A stretch of DNA of 64,000 nucleotides, taken from Vulcaniibacterium tengchongense. Its GTDB lineage: Bacteria > Pseudomonadota > Gammaproteobacteria > Xanthomonadales > Xanthomonadaceae. The notes beneath the pieces were generated by a model. That model did no database searches. It had not been told where the DNA came from and was given only the letters and a program-made list of their open reading frames with translations. Of the stretch, positions 19,030 through 27,606 are shown in pieces. The position numbers were made by a program, and so were the translations under genes. The stretch covers positions 417,611 through 481,610 of the forward strand of contig NZ_RKQN01000003.1 in the NCBI RefSeq assembly GCF_003814555.1, given 5' to 3'. Position 1 is the stretch's first letter, and each line of letters begins with the position of its first letter.

Positions 19030-19875
19030 ATGTCGCTGATCCTCGACGCGCTGCGCAAGTCCGAAGCCGAACGCCGCCGCGGCCGGGCGCCGGACCTCTC
19101 CGCCGAGCTGCCGCTGCCGCCACGCGCCGCGACGCGCCACGGCTGGGCGCCGCCCGTCATCCTGGCCGCAGGGCTGGCGTCGCTGGCGCTGGCCGCCGCC
19201 TACCTGTGGCGATCGCAGACCGCGTCGGAAGCCGCACGCGCGGAGTCCGCCGCCGCGGCGCCGGTCGCGTCGCCGCCGGCGCCGCGCGATCCGGCGCAAG
19301 CCGCCGCACCGCCGGTGGCATCGACGGTGGCCGGTGCGGCGTCTGCCGGCCCGGTGGCGGAGGCCGCCTCCGCGCCCGAGACCCCGGACCTCGGCGCCGC
19401 GACCCCGCCGGTCGCGCCGCCCGTCGCCACGGCGGCGGCGCGGGCCGCGCCGGCCGCCGACGCCTCCCCGGCCGATGCGGCCGCGCCGGCGGACGGCCGC
19501 ACCGGCACGACGGACGCAGGCGCCGCGGCGACGCCGGTCGCCGCGGCCGTGCCCGCAGCGCCGATGCCGGCCGCGGCCGCGGCGGAACCCGCGCCGGGCG
19601 CCGAACCGGCGCGCGCCGCGCCGCCGACGCCGGCCGACCCGACCGCCGCGCCGCTGCGCCTGGCCGAGCTCGGCCCCGGCGAGCGGCAGCAGTTGCCGCC
19701 GCTGAAGATGAGCATGCACCTGTGGGCGCCGGATCCGGCGCGCCGTTTCGCGATCGTCGACGGCGTCCGCGTCGGCGAGGGCGATCGCATCGGCGCGGCG
19801 GTCGTCGAAGCGATCGTGCAAGACGGGGTGATCCTGAACTGGCAGGGACGCCGGCTGCGCCTGTCGATGCGCTGA
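19030..19875 (+). CDS. gspB: GspB/ExeB-type general secretion protein
   Basis: The 281-residue protein begins with the family's signature MSLILDALRKSEAERRRG. One transmembrane helix follows (about 39-58). Then comes a long periplasmic Ala/Pro-rich low-complexity linker (about 65-210) and a conserved C-terminal GspB domain: L-P-P-L-K-M-S-M-H-L-W-A, R-F-A-I-V-D-G-V-R-V-G-E-G-D, ending L-N-W-Q-G-R-R-L-R-L-S. GspB partners GspA in the inner membrane and helps place the secretin GspD. It starts 4 nt after gspA and is surely co-transcribed with it. The Ala/Pro linker is unusually biased even for this genome. Confidence 0.93.
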   Translation: MSLILDALRKSEAERRRGRAPDLSAELPLPPRAATRHGWAPPVILAAGLASLALAAAYLWRSQTASEAARAESAAAAPVASPPAPRDPAQAAAPPVASTVAGAASAGPVAEAASAPETPDLGAATPPVAPPVATAAARAAPAADASPADAAAPADGRTGTTDAGAAATPVAAAVPAAPMPAAAAAEPAPGAEPARAAPPTPADPTAAPLRLAELGPGERQQLPPLKMSMHLWAPDPARRFAIVDGVRVGEGDRIGAAVVEAIVQDGVILNWQGRRLRLSMR

Positions 19876-20192
19876 GGGCGCGATTGCCGCCCTTCACCCA
19901 ACCCTCTCCCGCAAGCGCGGGAGGGCTTCCGCGCGTCCGACTTCCCACGACTGCGGTGCGGCCGGGTTCGGCGCCGCGCTGCCGGCAATGCTGCGCGGCG
20001 GCATGAAGAGGAATGTCGCGCAGCGGAAGAGCGGCGACGGCGCGCCGACGGGCGACGCTGCTCCGCGCACCGCCTGCGTTCGCCCGACGCCCATGGCCCG
20101 CCTGCGGAACGGGGTCGGGCGGGAAAAGGGCCGCTTGCGCCGGCCCCGCCGCGGAGCGAGGATCGCTGCGCCACCGTCGAGGGGACGCCGTC
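19876..20192. other. intergenic region, hairpin but no gene
   Basis: A 317-nt gap between gspB and the DoxX gene. It contains a perfect hairpin CTCCCGC-AAGC-GCGGGAG at 19906-19923, 30 nt after the gspB stop and without a T run. It is related to the one at 9121-9138. Nothing else in the stretch resembles a gene; open frames here read as Arg/Ala-rich noise. Confidence 0.5.
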
Positions 20193-20588
20193 ATGAACAG
20201 CCAGACCCAGCACGATCTCGGCAAGCTGCTCCTGCGCCTGGCGCTGGGGGTGACGATCTTCCTGCACGGCCTGACCAAGCTCGAAGGCGGGCTGGACCAG
20301 ATCGTGCGCATCGTCGAGGCGCAGGGCTTCCCCGGCTTCGTCGCCTACGGCGTGCTGGCCGGCGAGGTGCTGGCGCCGCTGCTGGTGATCGCCGGCCTTT
20401 ACGCGCGCATCGGTGCGATCCTGATCGCGATCAATATGCTGTTCGCGCTTGGCCTGGTGCACGGCGGCGACATCGGCCGGCTCAACGAGACCGGCGGCTG
20501 GGCGATCGAGCTGCAGGTGATGTTCCTGTGCACGGCGATCGCGATCGCGCTGCTCGGCCCCGGCCGCTACGCCTTCAACCCGCGTTGA
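20193..20588 (+). CDS. DoxX family membrane protein
   Basis: The 131-residue protein starts at ATG 20193. An upstream in-frame extension to 20013 is Arg/Ala-rich and unlikely. It has four hydrophobic helices and the DoxX opening L-G-K-L-L-L-R-L-A-L-G-V-T-I-F-L-H-G-L-T-K-L-E-G-G, in which the H-G-x-x-K segment is the family hallmark. It also has V-A-Y-G-V-L-A-G-E-V-L-A-P-L in helix two. DoxX/DoxD-like proteins are inner-membrane proteins of mostly unknown role, some tied to thiol or sulfur redox. No partner gene is evident. Confidence 0.9.
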   Translation: MNSQTQHDLGKLLLRLALGVTIFLHGLTKLEGGLDQIVRIVEAQGFPGFVAYGVLAGEVLAPLLVIAGLYARIGAILIAINMLFALGLVHGGDIGRLNETGGWAIELQVMFLCTAIAIALLGPGRYAFNPR

Positions 20589-20718
20589 GCGGCCGGCTTG
20601 GCGCCGCGCCGGCCGCCGCGCCGGCATTCGTCCGGCGCGACGGCGACCGCGCCGCGTCTCGCGGCCGGCGCCGCCGTTGCCCTATGCTGCGCCGGACCTC
20701 CCGGCGCGCGCTCCGCCC

Positions 20719-21297
20719 ATGAGCACCGACCCCCAGTTCGTGCACATCCGCATCGTGCTCGGCATCGTCCTGGGCCTGGCGCTGACCACCCTGCTCAAGG
20801 GCCTGGCGCGCTTCGTCCAGCATCCCGGCCGCGAGCGCATCTACGGCGTGCACCTGGGCTGGGCGGTCTCGATGTTCGTGCTGCTGACGCACTTCTGGTG
20901 GTGGGAGTTCCGCTTGATCCATGTGCATCCGTGGAGCTTCCTGTCCTACGCCTTCCTGCTGCTGTACGTGGTGGTGCTGTTCCTGCTGTGCACGTTGCTG
21001 TTCCCCGACGACCTGGCCGACTACCAGGGCTGGCGCGACTATTTCCAGTCCCGCCGCGGCTGGTTCTTCGCGATCATGGCGGCCAGCTACCTGATCGACT
21101 TCGTCGACACGGCGATCAAGGGGCGCGCCTACTTCGCCCATCTCGGCCCCGAGTACCCGTTCCGCAACGGCACGATGATCCTGCTGTCGCTGGCGGCGAT
21201 GCGCACGCGCTCGGAGCTGTTCCACCGCGGCTTCGTGGCCGGCGCGATCCTGTACGAGCTGTCCTGGATCTACCGCCGCTACGACTACCTGCAGTGA
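20719..21297 (+). CDS. conserved integral membrane protein, unknown function
   Basis: The 192-residue protein starts at ATG 20719 (MSTDPQFVHIRIVLG). It has five or six hydrophobic helices. The segment H-F-W-W-W-E-F-R-L-I-H-V-H-P-W-S-F aligns with a family of small bacterial membrane proteins that I know only as hypothetical. A F-P-D-D-L-A-D-Y-Q-G-W-R-D-Y-F motif and a C-terminal Y-E-L-S-W-I-Y-R-R-Y-D are also characteristic. It is followed after 4 nt by the GIY-YIG gene and then the S4 gene, so the three may be one transcript. Confidence 0.75.
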   Translation: MSTDPQFVHIRIVLGIVLGLALTTLLKGLARFVQHPGRERIYGVHLGWAVSMFVLLTHFWWWEFRLIHVHPWSFLSYAFLLLYVVVLFLLCTLLFPDDLADYQGWRDYFQSRRGWFFAIMAASYLIDFVDTAIKGRAYFAHLGPEYPFRNGTMILLSLAAMRTRSELFHRGFVAGAILYELSWIYRRYDYLQ

Positions 21298-21301
21298 CCG
21301 C

Positions 21302-21592
21302 ATGCATCCCTGGTACGTCTATCTGCTCGAATGCCGCGGCGGCCGCATCTACACCGGCATCGCCACCGACGTCGCGCGGCGCTGCGCGCAGCACGCCGCC
21401 GGCACCGGGGCGCGCTACACCCGCGCCCATCCGCCGCAGCGGCTGCTGGCCAGCTTCGGCTTTCCCGACCGTTCCAGCGCCAGCCGCGCCGAAGCGGCGA
21501 TCAAGCGCCTGACCCCGGCGCGCAAGCGCGCGCTGTGCGCGGCCGGGCCGGAGGCCGCGTATTGCGCGATCGCCGCCGCGCTGCGACCCTGA
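21302..21592 (+). CDS. GIY-YIG nuclease domain protein (YhbQ/UPF0213 type)
   Basis: The 96-residue single-domain protein starts at ATG 21302. It has the GIY-YIG core in the diverged form W-Y-V-Y-L-L-E-C-R-G-G-R-I-Y-T-G-I-A-T-D-V-A-R-R. The catalytic Tyr and Arg are present, and the Glu falls in R-A-E-A-A-I-K-R-L-T. Length and motifs match the YhbQ/UPF0213 group, where weak DNA nuclease activity has been reported for relatives. It is tightly spaced between the membrane protein and the S4 protein. Confidence 0.93.
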   Translation: MHPWYVYLLECRGGRIYTGIATDVARRCAQHAAGTGARYTRAHPPQRLLASFGFPDRSSASRAEAAIKRLTPARKRALCAAGPEAAYCAIAAALRP

Positions 21593-21618
21593 GCGCCCTC
21601 GCCCGCTCCGTCCCGCGC

Positions 21619-21840
21619 ATGCCGACCGTCGACTTCCCCCTCGATCGCGACCACGTCGAGCTGAACCAGCTGCTCAAGCTGGTCGGCCTGTGCGACAGCG
21701 GCGGCCAGGGCAAGGCGCTGGTCGCCAGCGGCGCGGTCGAGGTCGACGGTGCGGTCGAGCTGCGCAAGACCTGCAAGATCCGCGCGGGCCAGCGGGTGCG
21801 GGTCGGCGATACCACCATCCGGGTGCAGGGCGCGGAGTAA
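21619..21840 (+). CDS. S4-domain RNA-binding protein (YbcJ-like)
   Basis: The 73-residue protein starts at ATG 21619. Almost the whole length is an S4 domain: L-D-R-D-H-V-E-L-N-Q-L-L-K-L-V-G-L-C-D-S-G-G-Q-G-K, then V-A-S-G-A-V-E-V-D-G and a closing I-R-A-G-Q-R-V-R-V-G. The size and pattern match E. coli YbcJ, an RNA-binding protein of unsettled role. The start is 27 nt after the GIY-YIG stop; the two probably share a transcript. Both could act on nucleic acids, but no common pathway is known. Confidence 0.92.
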   Translation: MPTVDFPLDRDHVELNQLLKLVGLCDSGGQGKALVASGAVEVDGAVELRKTCKIRAGQRVRVGDTTIRVQGAE

Positions 21841-21877
21841 AGGCGCCGCGACGGGGCCCGCGCCTCCGGGCCGCCGC

Positions 21878-23029
21878 TCAGTCCGCGGCTTCGCCGCTGG
21901 CGCCCGCCGCGCGGCCGCCGTCCTGCTCGGGGCCGCCGGGCGGCGGCGGATGCGCTCCGGCCAGGTCGAATTCCGACAGCGGGCTTTCCGCCGGGCAGTG
22001 CGGGTCCGGGAAGCCGTAGCGCTTGCGCAGGTCCAGCCCGCAGGCGTTGAGCGCGTCGAGCTCGTTGTGGCCTTCCTTGCAGCGGTCGTCGAACGCGCGC
22101 ACGAACGCGTCGCGGCGGCGCACGAAGTCCTCGCCGCACTGGCGCATCAGGCGCAACCGGTCGAGGTCGTCCTGCGCCGGATTCACCCCGTCCAGGCCGT
22201 AGCGCGCCAGTTCCTCGCCGCTGAGCAGGCGCAGGCTGCGGTTCGGCACCGCCATCATCAGGTCGGCCACGGCCACCGCCGCGCCGTTGCGCTCCAGGTA
22301 CGCGCGCACCCGGTCGTAGACCACGCGCAGCTCGGCGTTGAGCTGGGCGCGGGTGGCCGCGGTCGAGCTCATGCGGATGATGCGATGGATGCCCACCTGT
22401 CCGGCCACCATGCGCACGTCGCCGGCGGCGAGCACGAACACGCAGGCGCTGTGGCAGATCGATCCCTCGCGCACCCAGATCGTCCAACGCGACTCGGCGA
22501 TGAAGTCGCCGGCGTTGATCGCGTCCTCGACCTGCCCGCCGGCCGAATCGATGTCGAGCACGCGCTTGCCGATGCCGAGCTCGTCGGCGACGGCGGTGGC
22601 CCGCTGCACCGCGGCGGCGAAGTCGCCGTCGATCTTGCCCCGGTAGCGCAGCCGCATCACCCCGCGCGGCGCGCACGGCGCCAGCGCCTGGCGCAGCGCG
22701 TCGCGGCCGAGATCGGCGAGCGCCGCGCCGTCGCCTTCGGTGGCGTAGTCGAGCGCGCAGCTGAGCGAGGCGCGGCCGGGCGCCAGCGCCCGCGGCGACC
22801 AGTCGAGGGCCGGCGCCGGCGGCGCGTCCGGTTCCGGCGCGGCCTTCGGCGCGCGCGGCGGCTCCGGCTTCACCGGCGCGGTGCTGATCGCGCCGCCTTC
22901 CTGCAGCCCGGTGTCGGCGGTCGCATCGACGATGCGCGGCGCCTCCTCGGCCGGCTGCTGGCAGGCGGCGAGCGCGAGCAGCAGCGGAATCGTCAGCAGG
23001 GGCCGGGAATGCCGGAGTAGGCGTCGCAT
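21878..23029 (-). CDS. ClpP/crotonase-like periplasmic lipoprotein
   Basis: The 383-residue protein starts at ATG 23027-23029. It has a lipoprotein signal ending L-L-A-L-A-A-C with Cys23, then a Pro/Ala linker. A domain at about 125-290 has a ClpP-like layout: L-D-I-D-S-A-G-G-Q-V-E-D-A (158-170) as the oxyanion-loop GG, I-C-H-S-A-C-V-F-V-L-A-A-G (191-203) with candidate nucleophile Ser194, and G-I-H-R (213-216) with candidate His215. This is the pattern of periplasmic ClpP-like hypothetical proteins. The C-terminal 90 residues are Cys-containing (C304-type F-V-R-R-R-D region), of unknown role. The peptidase function is inferred and unproven. Confidence 0.72.
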   Translation of the reverse strand: MRRLLRHSRPLLTIPLLLALAACQQPAEEAPRIVDATADTGLQEGGAISTAPVKPEPPRAPKAAPEPDAPPAPALDWSPRALAPGRASLSCALDYATEGDGAALADLGRDALRQALAPCAPRGVMRLRYRGKIDGDFAAAVQRATAVADELGIGKRVLDIDSAGGQVEDAINAGDFIAESRWTIWVREGSICHSACVFVLAAGDVRMVAGQVGIHRIIRMSSTAATRAQLNAELRVVYDRVRAYLERNGAAVAVADLMMAVPNRSLRLLSGEELARYGLDGVNPAQDDLDRLRLMRQCGEDFVRRRDAFVRAFDDRCKEGHNELDALNACGLDLRKRYGFPDPHCPAESPLSEFDLAGAHPPPPGGPEQDGGRAAGASGEAAD

Positions 23030-23129
23030 CGTTCGGGCGGCGGTCGCGGATGCGGCGCACGTGCGCCGGCTCCGATGGTACGGCAGCGCGCCGGCCGCGG
23101 CTGACTGCCAGCCAAGCGCGGGGCCGCGT

Positions 23130-24914
23130 TCAACGCGAGGTCGTCGCGGTGCGCGCTTCCCGCCGCTCGGCGACCCAGCGCTCGACCCGCTCGCGCAGGA
23201 AGCGCAGCGGCACGATGCCATCGCCGAGCACGCAGCGGTGGAACTGGCGCAGGTCGAAGTCCGCGCCGAGCGCGGCCTCGGCCTCGCGGCGCAGGGCGAA
23301 GATCTCCAGCCCGCCCGAGTCGTAGGCGGTGAGCTGGCCGGGCATCGCCGCGACCCGATCGACGAAGTCGGCGGCGGTCTCGGCCGAGAAGCGGCCGCTC
23401 TCGACCACGTAGTCGATCACCTGCTGCCGGGTCCAGCCGTATACGTGGATGCCGGGGTCGATCACCATGCCGCGCGCCGGCCACAGCCGCCGCGTGATCG
23501 GCGCGTACGGGGTGGTGTAGATGCCGGCCTCCTCGCTCAGCGCCTCGGCGTAGCGCGCCCAGCCCTCGGCATAGGCGGAGTTGAACGCCAGCTTCGACAG
23601 CGGGTGGCGCTCGCCGAGGCCGCGCGCCAGCGCCAGCTGCAGGTGGTGGCCCGGCCAGGTCTCGTGGACCAGGGTGATCTCGGCGGCGCCGCGGCGATCG
23701 GCCTCGGGGTGGTCGAGGTTGATCCGGTAGATGCCGGGCTTGCGCTCGTCCGGCTGCGGTTCGTAGTGCGAGCTGACGCCGGTGCCGCGCTGCTCGGGCT
23801 TGAGCGGTTCCACCGCCGCCGGCTGCTGCGGCAACTGCGCGAAGTACCGGGCGCTGCGCTCGCGCGCGCGCTCGAGCAGGCCGCGCGAGAACTGCAGCTG
23901 TTCGTCGGCCGAGGCGAAGCGATTGTCCGGCGCGCGGTCGACCCGCTCGACGATGGTCTTCAGGTCGCGCGTGCCGAACAGCGCCTGGCCGAGCTCCTGC
24001 ACCTTGGCGACGTTGGCGGCGACGGTGCGCTCGCCCAGCGCGTAGACCTCCTCCGGGGCGCGGTCGAGCGTGGTGTAGGAGCGCAGCATCGCCCGGTAGC
24101 AGGCCGCGCCGTCCGGCAGCGCCGACAGCGCCAGGCTGTCGCGCGCCTTCGGCCGGTATTCCCCGGCCAGGAAGTCGCGGTAGCGCCGCAGCGCCGGTTG
24201 CACCTGCCCGGCCAGCAGCTGCTCGAACGCCTGCGCGAACGCCGCGTCGCCCGCGTTGCGCGCCGGCGCGAAGAATGGCGACTCGCGCGCCGGCGCGGCG
24301 AGCATGCCGTCGAGTTGCCTGATCACCCGCGCCACCACCGACCGGGGCGCGGAGTAGCCCGCCGCCAGGCCGGCGCGCAGGTTGGCGATCTCGTGGTCGA
24401 CGAACGCCGGCAGCGTGCGCCAGCGCGCCAGCGCCTGTTCGCGCTGCGCGGCGTCGGCCACCGGCTGGCGCGCGGCCAGCTCGGTGAAGCCGGTCTGCCA
24501 GCCGAACATGTGGTTGACGTTCCAGCCTTCCTGCTTGCACACGCGCAGGCCGCGGCCGGCCTCGAGCAGTTCGCGCAACTGCGCGTGCACCACCTGCGCG
24601 CGCGGCGCGCGCAGGCCCGCGGGGTCGATCCGGCCGAAGCGCTGCCACAGCGCGTCCTCGCGGGCGCGCAGCCGCGCCAGGTCGGCGGCGGCGTTGCGCG
24701 GCAGGTAGTCGTGCCGTTGCAGCGGCAGGTTCTCGAAGTAGGCCGGGGTCGGGTCGTATTCCAGCTGCAGCGCGACGTACTCGTCGGCCAGCGCCATCAG
24801 CTGCGCGGCCGGGTCCTGCCGCGCCTGCGCCGCCGGCCCCGCCGGTTCGGCCGCGGGCCGGGAACAGCCGGCCAATGCGAACGCCACCGCCGCCACCCAT
24901 CCGAACCGCGCCAT
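23130..24914 (-). CDS. DUF885 family lipoprotein, putative metallopeptidase
   Basis: The protein has 594 residues from ATG 24912-24914. The in-frame upstream start at 24989 is rejected because the lipoprotein signal begins here (MARFGWVAAVAFALAGC, lipobox Cys17). The DUF885 metal motif is H-E-T-W-P-G-H-H at residues 417-424. The mature protein is predicted to be periplasmic and lipid-anchored. It belongs to the same family as the protein at 922-2748 but diverges in motif (HETWPGH versus HEAMPGH), so the two probably have different substrates. Relatives are common in xanthomonads in many copies. Confidence 0.9.
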   Translation of the reverse strand: MARFGWVAAVAFALAGCSRPAAEPAGPAAQARQDPAAQLMALADEYVALQLEYDPTPAYFENLPLQRHDYLPRNAAADLARLRAREDALWQRFGRIDPAGLRAPRAQVVHAQLRELLEAGRGLRVCKQEGWNVNHMFGWQTGFTELAARQPVADAAQREQALARWRTLPAFVDHEIANLRAGLAAGYSAPRSVVARVIRQLDGMLAAPARESPFFAPARNAGDAAFAQAFEQLLAGQVQPALRRYRDFLAGEYRPKARDSLALSALPDGAACYRAMLRSYTTLDRAPEEVYALGERTVAANVAKVQELGQALFGTRDLKTIVERVDRAPDNRFASADEQLQFSRGLLERARERSARYFAQLPQQPAAVEPLKPEQRGTGVSSHYEPQPDERKPGIYRINLDHPEADRRGAAEITLVHETWPGHHLQLALARGLGERHPLSKLAFNSAYAEGWARYAEALSEEAGIYTTPYAPITRRLWPARGMVIDPGIHVYGWTRQQVIDYVVESGRFSAETAADFVDRVAAMPGQLTAYDSGGLEIFALRREAEAALGADFDLRQFHRCVLGDGIVPLRFLRERVERWVAERREARTATTSR

Positions 24915-25011
24915 CGCCGCACTCCGTTCCCGGGGATCGAGGCGGCATGCTAAGCCGCGCCCGGGGCCGGCGCCTGCGACGGAGGTCATGCCGCGGGCCG
25001 GCGGGCGCGGC

Positions 25012-25422
25012 TCAGGCGCCGACTGCCGGCGTGCCGTCGCCGTTCCGTGAAGGCAGCGGTGCGTACACCTGCGGCTTCAGCCGGATCGGAGCCGCGGCCG
25101 GCTCCGGCGCCGCGGCCACGGGCGCCGCCCCGCGCAGCAGGCGCCGGCGCGCGAACCGCTCCAGGGTGTCCCGGGCGCGTTCCATCGCGCGCAGGTCGTG
25201 GAACGGCTCGCGCGCGCGCAGCGCGCTCTTGGCCGCGACCACCGCGTCCATCACCAGCGGCGCGCCGTCCGCGCCGAGCATGTCGCTGAGCACGCGGCGG
25301 TGCGCGTCGAGGCGGCGCTCGAAGTCGTGGTCGAGGCCGCGGCCGGCGCGCCGCCCGGCCTGGGCCAGCGTGGCGGCGAAGCGGGCCAGTTCCTGTTGCA
25401 GCTGATCGGCGGTGTAGTGCAT
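25012..25422 (-). CDS. hypothetical protein, helical
   Basis: The 136-residue protein starts at ATG 25420-25422 (MHYTADQLQQELARF); ATGs 9 and 51 nt upstream are possible alternatives. The N-terminal two thirds are predicted helical with many charged residues (D-H-D-F-E-R-R-L-D-A-H-R-R-V-L). The last 40 residues are Ala/Pro-rich and end in a short P-L-P-S-R-N-G-D-G tail. I recognise no domain. It sits between the DUF885 gene and the divergent PCMT-esterase fusion. Codon usage matches its neighbours, which supports a real gene. Confidence 0.6.
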   Translation of the reverse strand: MHYTADQLQQELARFAATLAQAGRRAGRGLDHDFERRLDAHRRVLSDMLGADGAPLVMDAVVAAKSALRAREPFHDLRAMERARDTLERFARRRLLRGAAPVAAAPEPAAAPIRLKPQVYAPLPSRNGDGTPAVGA

Positions 25423-25598
25423 GGGCGGCATTGTCGGGAGAGCCGTCGCGCAGGGTGAGACCAGCCCCGTCATGCCGGCGTGGTGACGCCTCGCCCCGCG
25501 GGCCGCCGCCCGGCGGGCCGCGACGACGGTGCGGCGACGCCGGCCGTGCTACCTCTCCGTCTCTTCGCCCCGCCGGCCCCCCTCGTCCTCACGCCGCC

Positions 25599-27596
25599 AT
25601 GACCGACTTCGCCCGCGCGCGCGAACGCATGGTCGACGCGCATATCGCCCGCCGCGGCGTGCGCGACCGCGCCGTGCTCGAGGCGATGCGCACCGTGCCG
25701 CGCGAGATGTTCGTCGAACCGAGCCTGCGCGAGTTCGCATACGAGGACAGCCCGCTGCCGATCGGCCAGGGGCAGACGATCTCGCAGCCCTACATCGTCG
25801 CGTTGATGCTGGAGGCGGCCGAGCTGGGGCCGGGGGGCCGGGTGCTGGAGGTCGGCGCCGGCTCCGGCTACGCCGCCGCGGTGATGAGCCGGATCGCGGC
25901 GCGGGTGTATACGATCGAGCGCCACGCCGCCCTGGCGGAGGAGGCGCAGCGGCGCCTGGACACGCTCGGCTGCGGCAACGTCGAGCTGCGCGTGGGCGAC
26001 GGCAGCTGCGGCTGGCCGGAGGTGGCGCCGTTCGACGCGATCCTGGTCGCCGCCGGCGCGCCGGAACCGCCGCCGGCGCTGCGCCGGCAGCTCGCGATCG
26101 GCGGGCGGCTGATCGTGCCGGTCGGCGACGACGGCTTCGGCCAGCGGCTGCGCAAGATCGTCCGCGCCGGCGAGCACGAATACGAGGAGGAGGACCTCGG
26201 CGGCGTCGCCTTCGTGCCGCTGATCGGCGAGCAGGGCTACGCCGAGGACGGCCGTCGCGCCGCCCGCCACCATGTACCGGGGCGCGCGCACGGGCTCGAC
26301 CTGCCGGCGCTGGTCGCGCAGGCCGCCGAGCCGCTGCCCGACCCGGAAGACCCGGAGTTCGCGCTGGCGTTCGAGCGCTTCGCCCGCGCGCGCGTGGTCC
26401 TGCTCGGCGAGTCCAGCCACGGCACCTCCGAGTTCTACCGCGCGCGCGCCGCGATCACCCGGCGCCTGGTCGAGCAGCACGGCTTCAGCATCGTCGCGGT
26501 CGAGGCGGACTGGCCGGACGCGGCGGCGGTCAACCGCTACGTGCGCCACCTGCCGCCGCGCGCCGGCGCGGAACGCCCGTTCCGGCGCTTTCCGGCCTGG
26601 ATGTGGCGCAACGCCGAGACCGCCGCCCTGGTCGAATGGCTGCGCGCGCGCAACGCCGGGCGCGCGCCGCACGAGCAGGCCGGCTTCTACGGCCTGGACC
26701 TGTACAACCTGCACGGCTCGATCGCCTCCGTGCTCGGCTATCTCGACCGGGTCGATCCGGAAGCCGCCGCGGTCGCGCGCGAGCGCTACGGCTGCCTGAC
26801 GCCGTGGCAGAACGCGCCGGCGACCTACGGCCGCGCCGCGCTCAGCCCCGGCTTCGCCCGCTGCGAGGACGCGGTGGTGCGGCAATGCCGCGAGCTGCTC
26901 GAACGCCGCCTCGACTACGCCGCGCGCGACGGCGAGGGCTTCCTCGACGCGGCGCAGAACGCGCGCCTGATCGCCTCCGCCGAGCGCTACTACCGGGCGA
27001 TGTACTACGGCGGCGCGGAGAGCTGGAACCTGCGCGACACCCACATGTTCGAGACGCTCGAACGGTTGCTGGCCGCGCACGGCCCGCAGTCGCGCGCGCT
27101 GGTCTGGGCGCACAACTCGCACGTCGGCGACGCCCGCCACACCGAGATGGGCGCCGCGCGCGAGGAGCTCAACATCGGCCAGCTGTGCCGCGAGCGCTTC
27201 GGCGATGAGGCGGTGCTGGTCGGCTTCGGCACCCACATCGGCACCGTCGCCGCCGCCAGCGACTGGGACGGCGACATGCAGATCAAGCGCGTGCGCCCTT
27301 CGCACCGCGACAGCATCGAACGGCTGTGCCACGACGCCGGCGTGCCGCGCTTCCTGCTCGACTTGCGCCCCGGCCGGCACGAGGCGCTGCGCCGGCGCCT
27401 GCTGCCGTTGCGCCTGCAGCGCTTCGTCGGCGTGATCTACCGCCCCGACACCGAGCTGCAGAGCCACTACGCCACCGCCTCGCTGGCGCAGCAGTTCGAC
27501 GCCTACGTCTGGTTCGACGAGACCCGCGCGGTGGCGCCGCTGGGCCCGCAGCACCCGGCGCCGTCGGAACCGGAGACCTGTCCGTTCGCGCTGTGA
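25599..27596 (+). CDS. fusion: protein-L-isoaspartate methyltransferase + erythromycin esterase-like domain
   Basis: The 665-residue protein starts at ATG 25599. Residues 1-215 are a PCMT domain: M-V-D-A-H-I-A-R-R-G-V-R-D, P-I-G-Q-G-Q-T-I-S-Q-P-Y-I-V-A-L-M (54-70), and the SAM motif V-L-E-V-G-A-G-S-G-Y (82-91). After a short linker, residues about 232-660 form an erythromycin-esterase (EreA/B) domain with L-L-G-E-S-S-H-G-T-S-E-F-Y (268-280), where Glu271/His274 are the expected catalytic pair. It then carries V-W-A-H-N-S-H-V-G-D. PCMT repairs isoaspartyl residues; the second domain hydrolyses macrolide-like or other esters. Macrolide resistance is not implied by the sequence alone. Confidence 0.93.
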   Translation: MTDFARARERMVDAHIARRGVRDRAVLEAMRTVPREMFVEPSLREFAYEDSPLPIGQGQTISQPYIVALMLEAAELGPGGRVLEVGAGSGYAAAVMSRIAARVYTIERHAALAEEAQRRLDTLGCGNVELRVGDGSCGWPEVAPFDAILVAAGAPEPPPALRRQLAIGGRLIVPVGDDGFGQRLRKIVRAGEHEYEEEDLGGVAFVPLIGEQGYAEDGRRAARHHVPGRAHGLDLPALVAQAAEPLPDPEDPEFALAFERFARARVVLLGESSHGTSEFYRARAAITRRLVEQHGFSIVAVEADWPDAAAVNRYVRHLPPRAGAERPFRRFPAWMWRNAETAALVEWLRARNAGRAPHEQAGFYGLDLYNLHGSIASVLGYLDRVDPEAAAVARERYGCLTPWQNAPATYGRAALSPGFARCEDAVVRQCRELLERRLDYAARDGEGFLDAAQNARLIASAERYYRAMYYGGAESWNLRDTHMFETLERLLAAHGPQSRALVWAHNSHVGDARHTEMGAAREELNIGQLCRERFGDEAVLVGFGTHIGTVAAASDWDGDMQIKRVRPSHRDSIERLCHDAGVPRFLLDLRPGRHEALRRRLLPLRLQRFVGVIYRPDTELQSHYATASLAQQFDAYVWFDETRAVAPLGPQHPAPSEPETCPFAL

Positions 27597-27606
27597 CCCG
27601 CAGGCG

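Noticed and set aside
25599-27596. Macrolide-resistance gene call for the esterase half
   Set aside because: The domain is EreA/B-like, but many members do not act on erythromycin. Resistance cannot be read from the motif.
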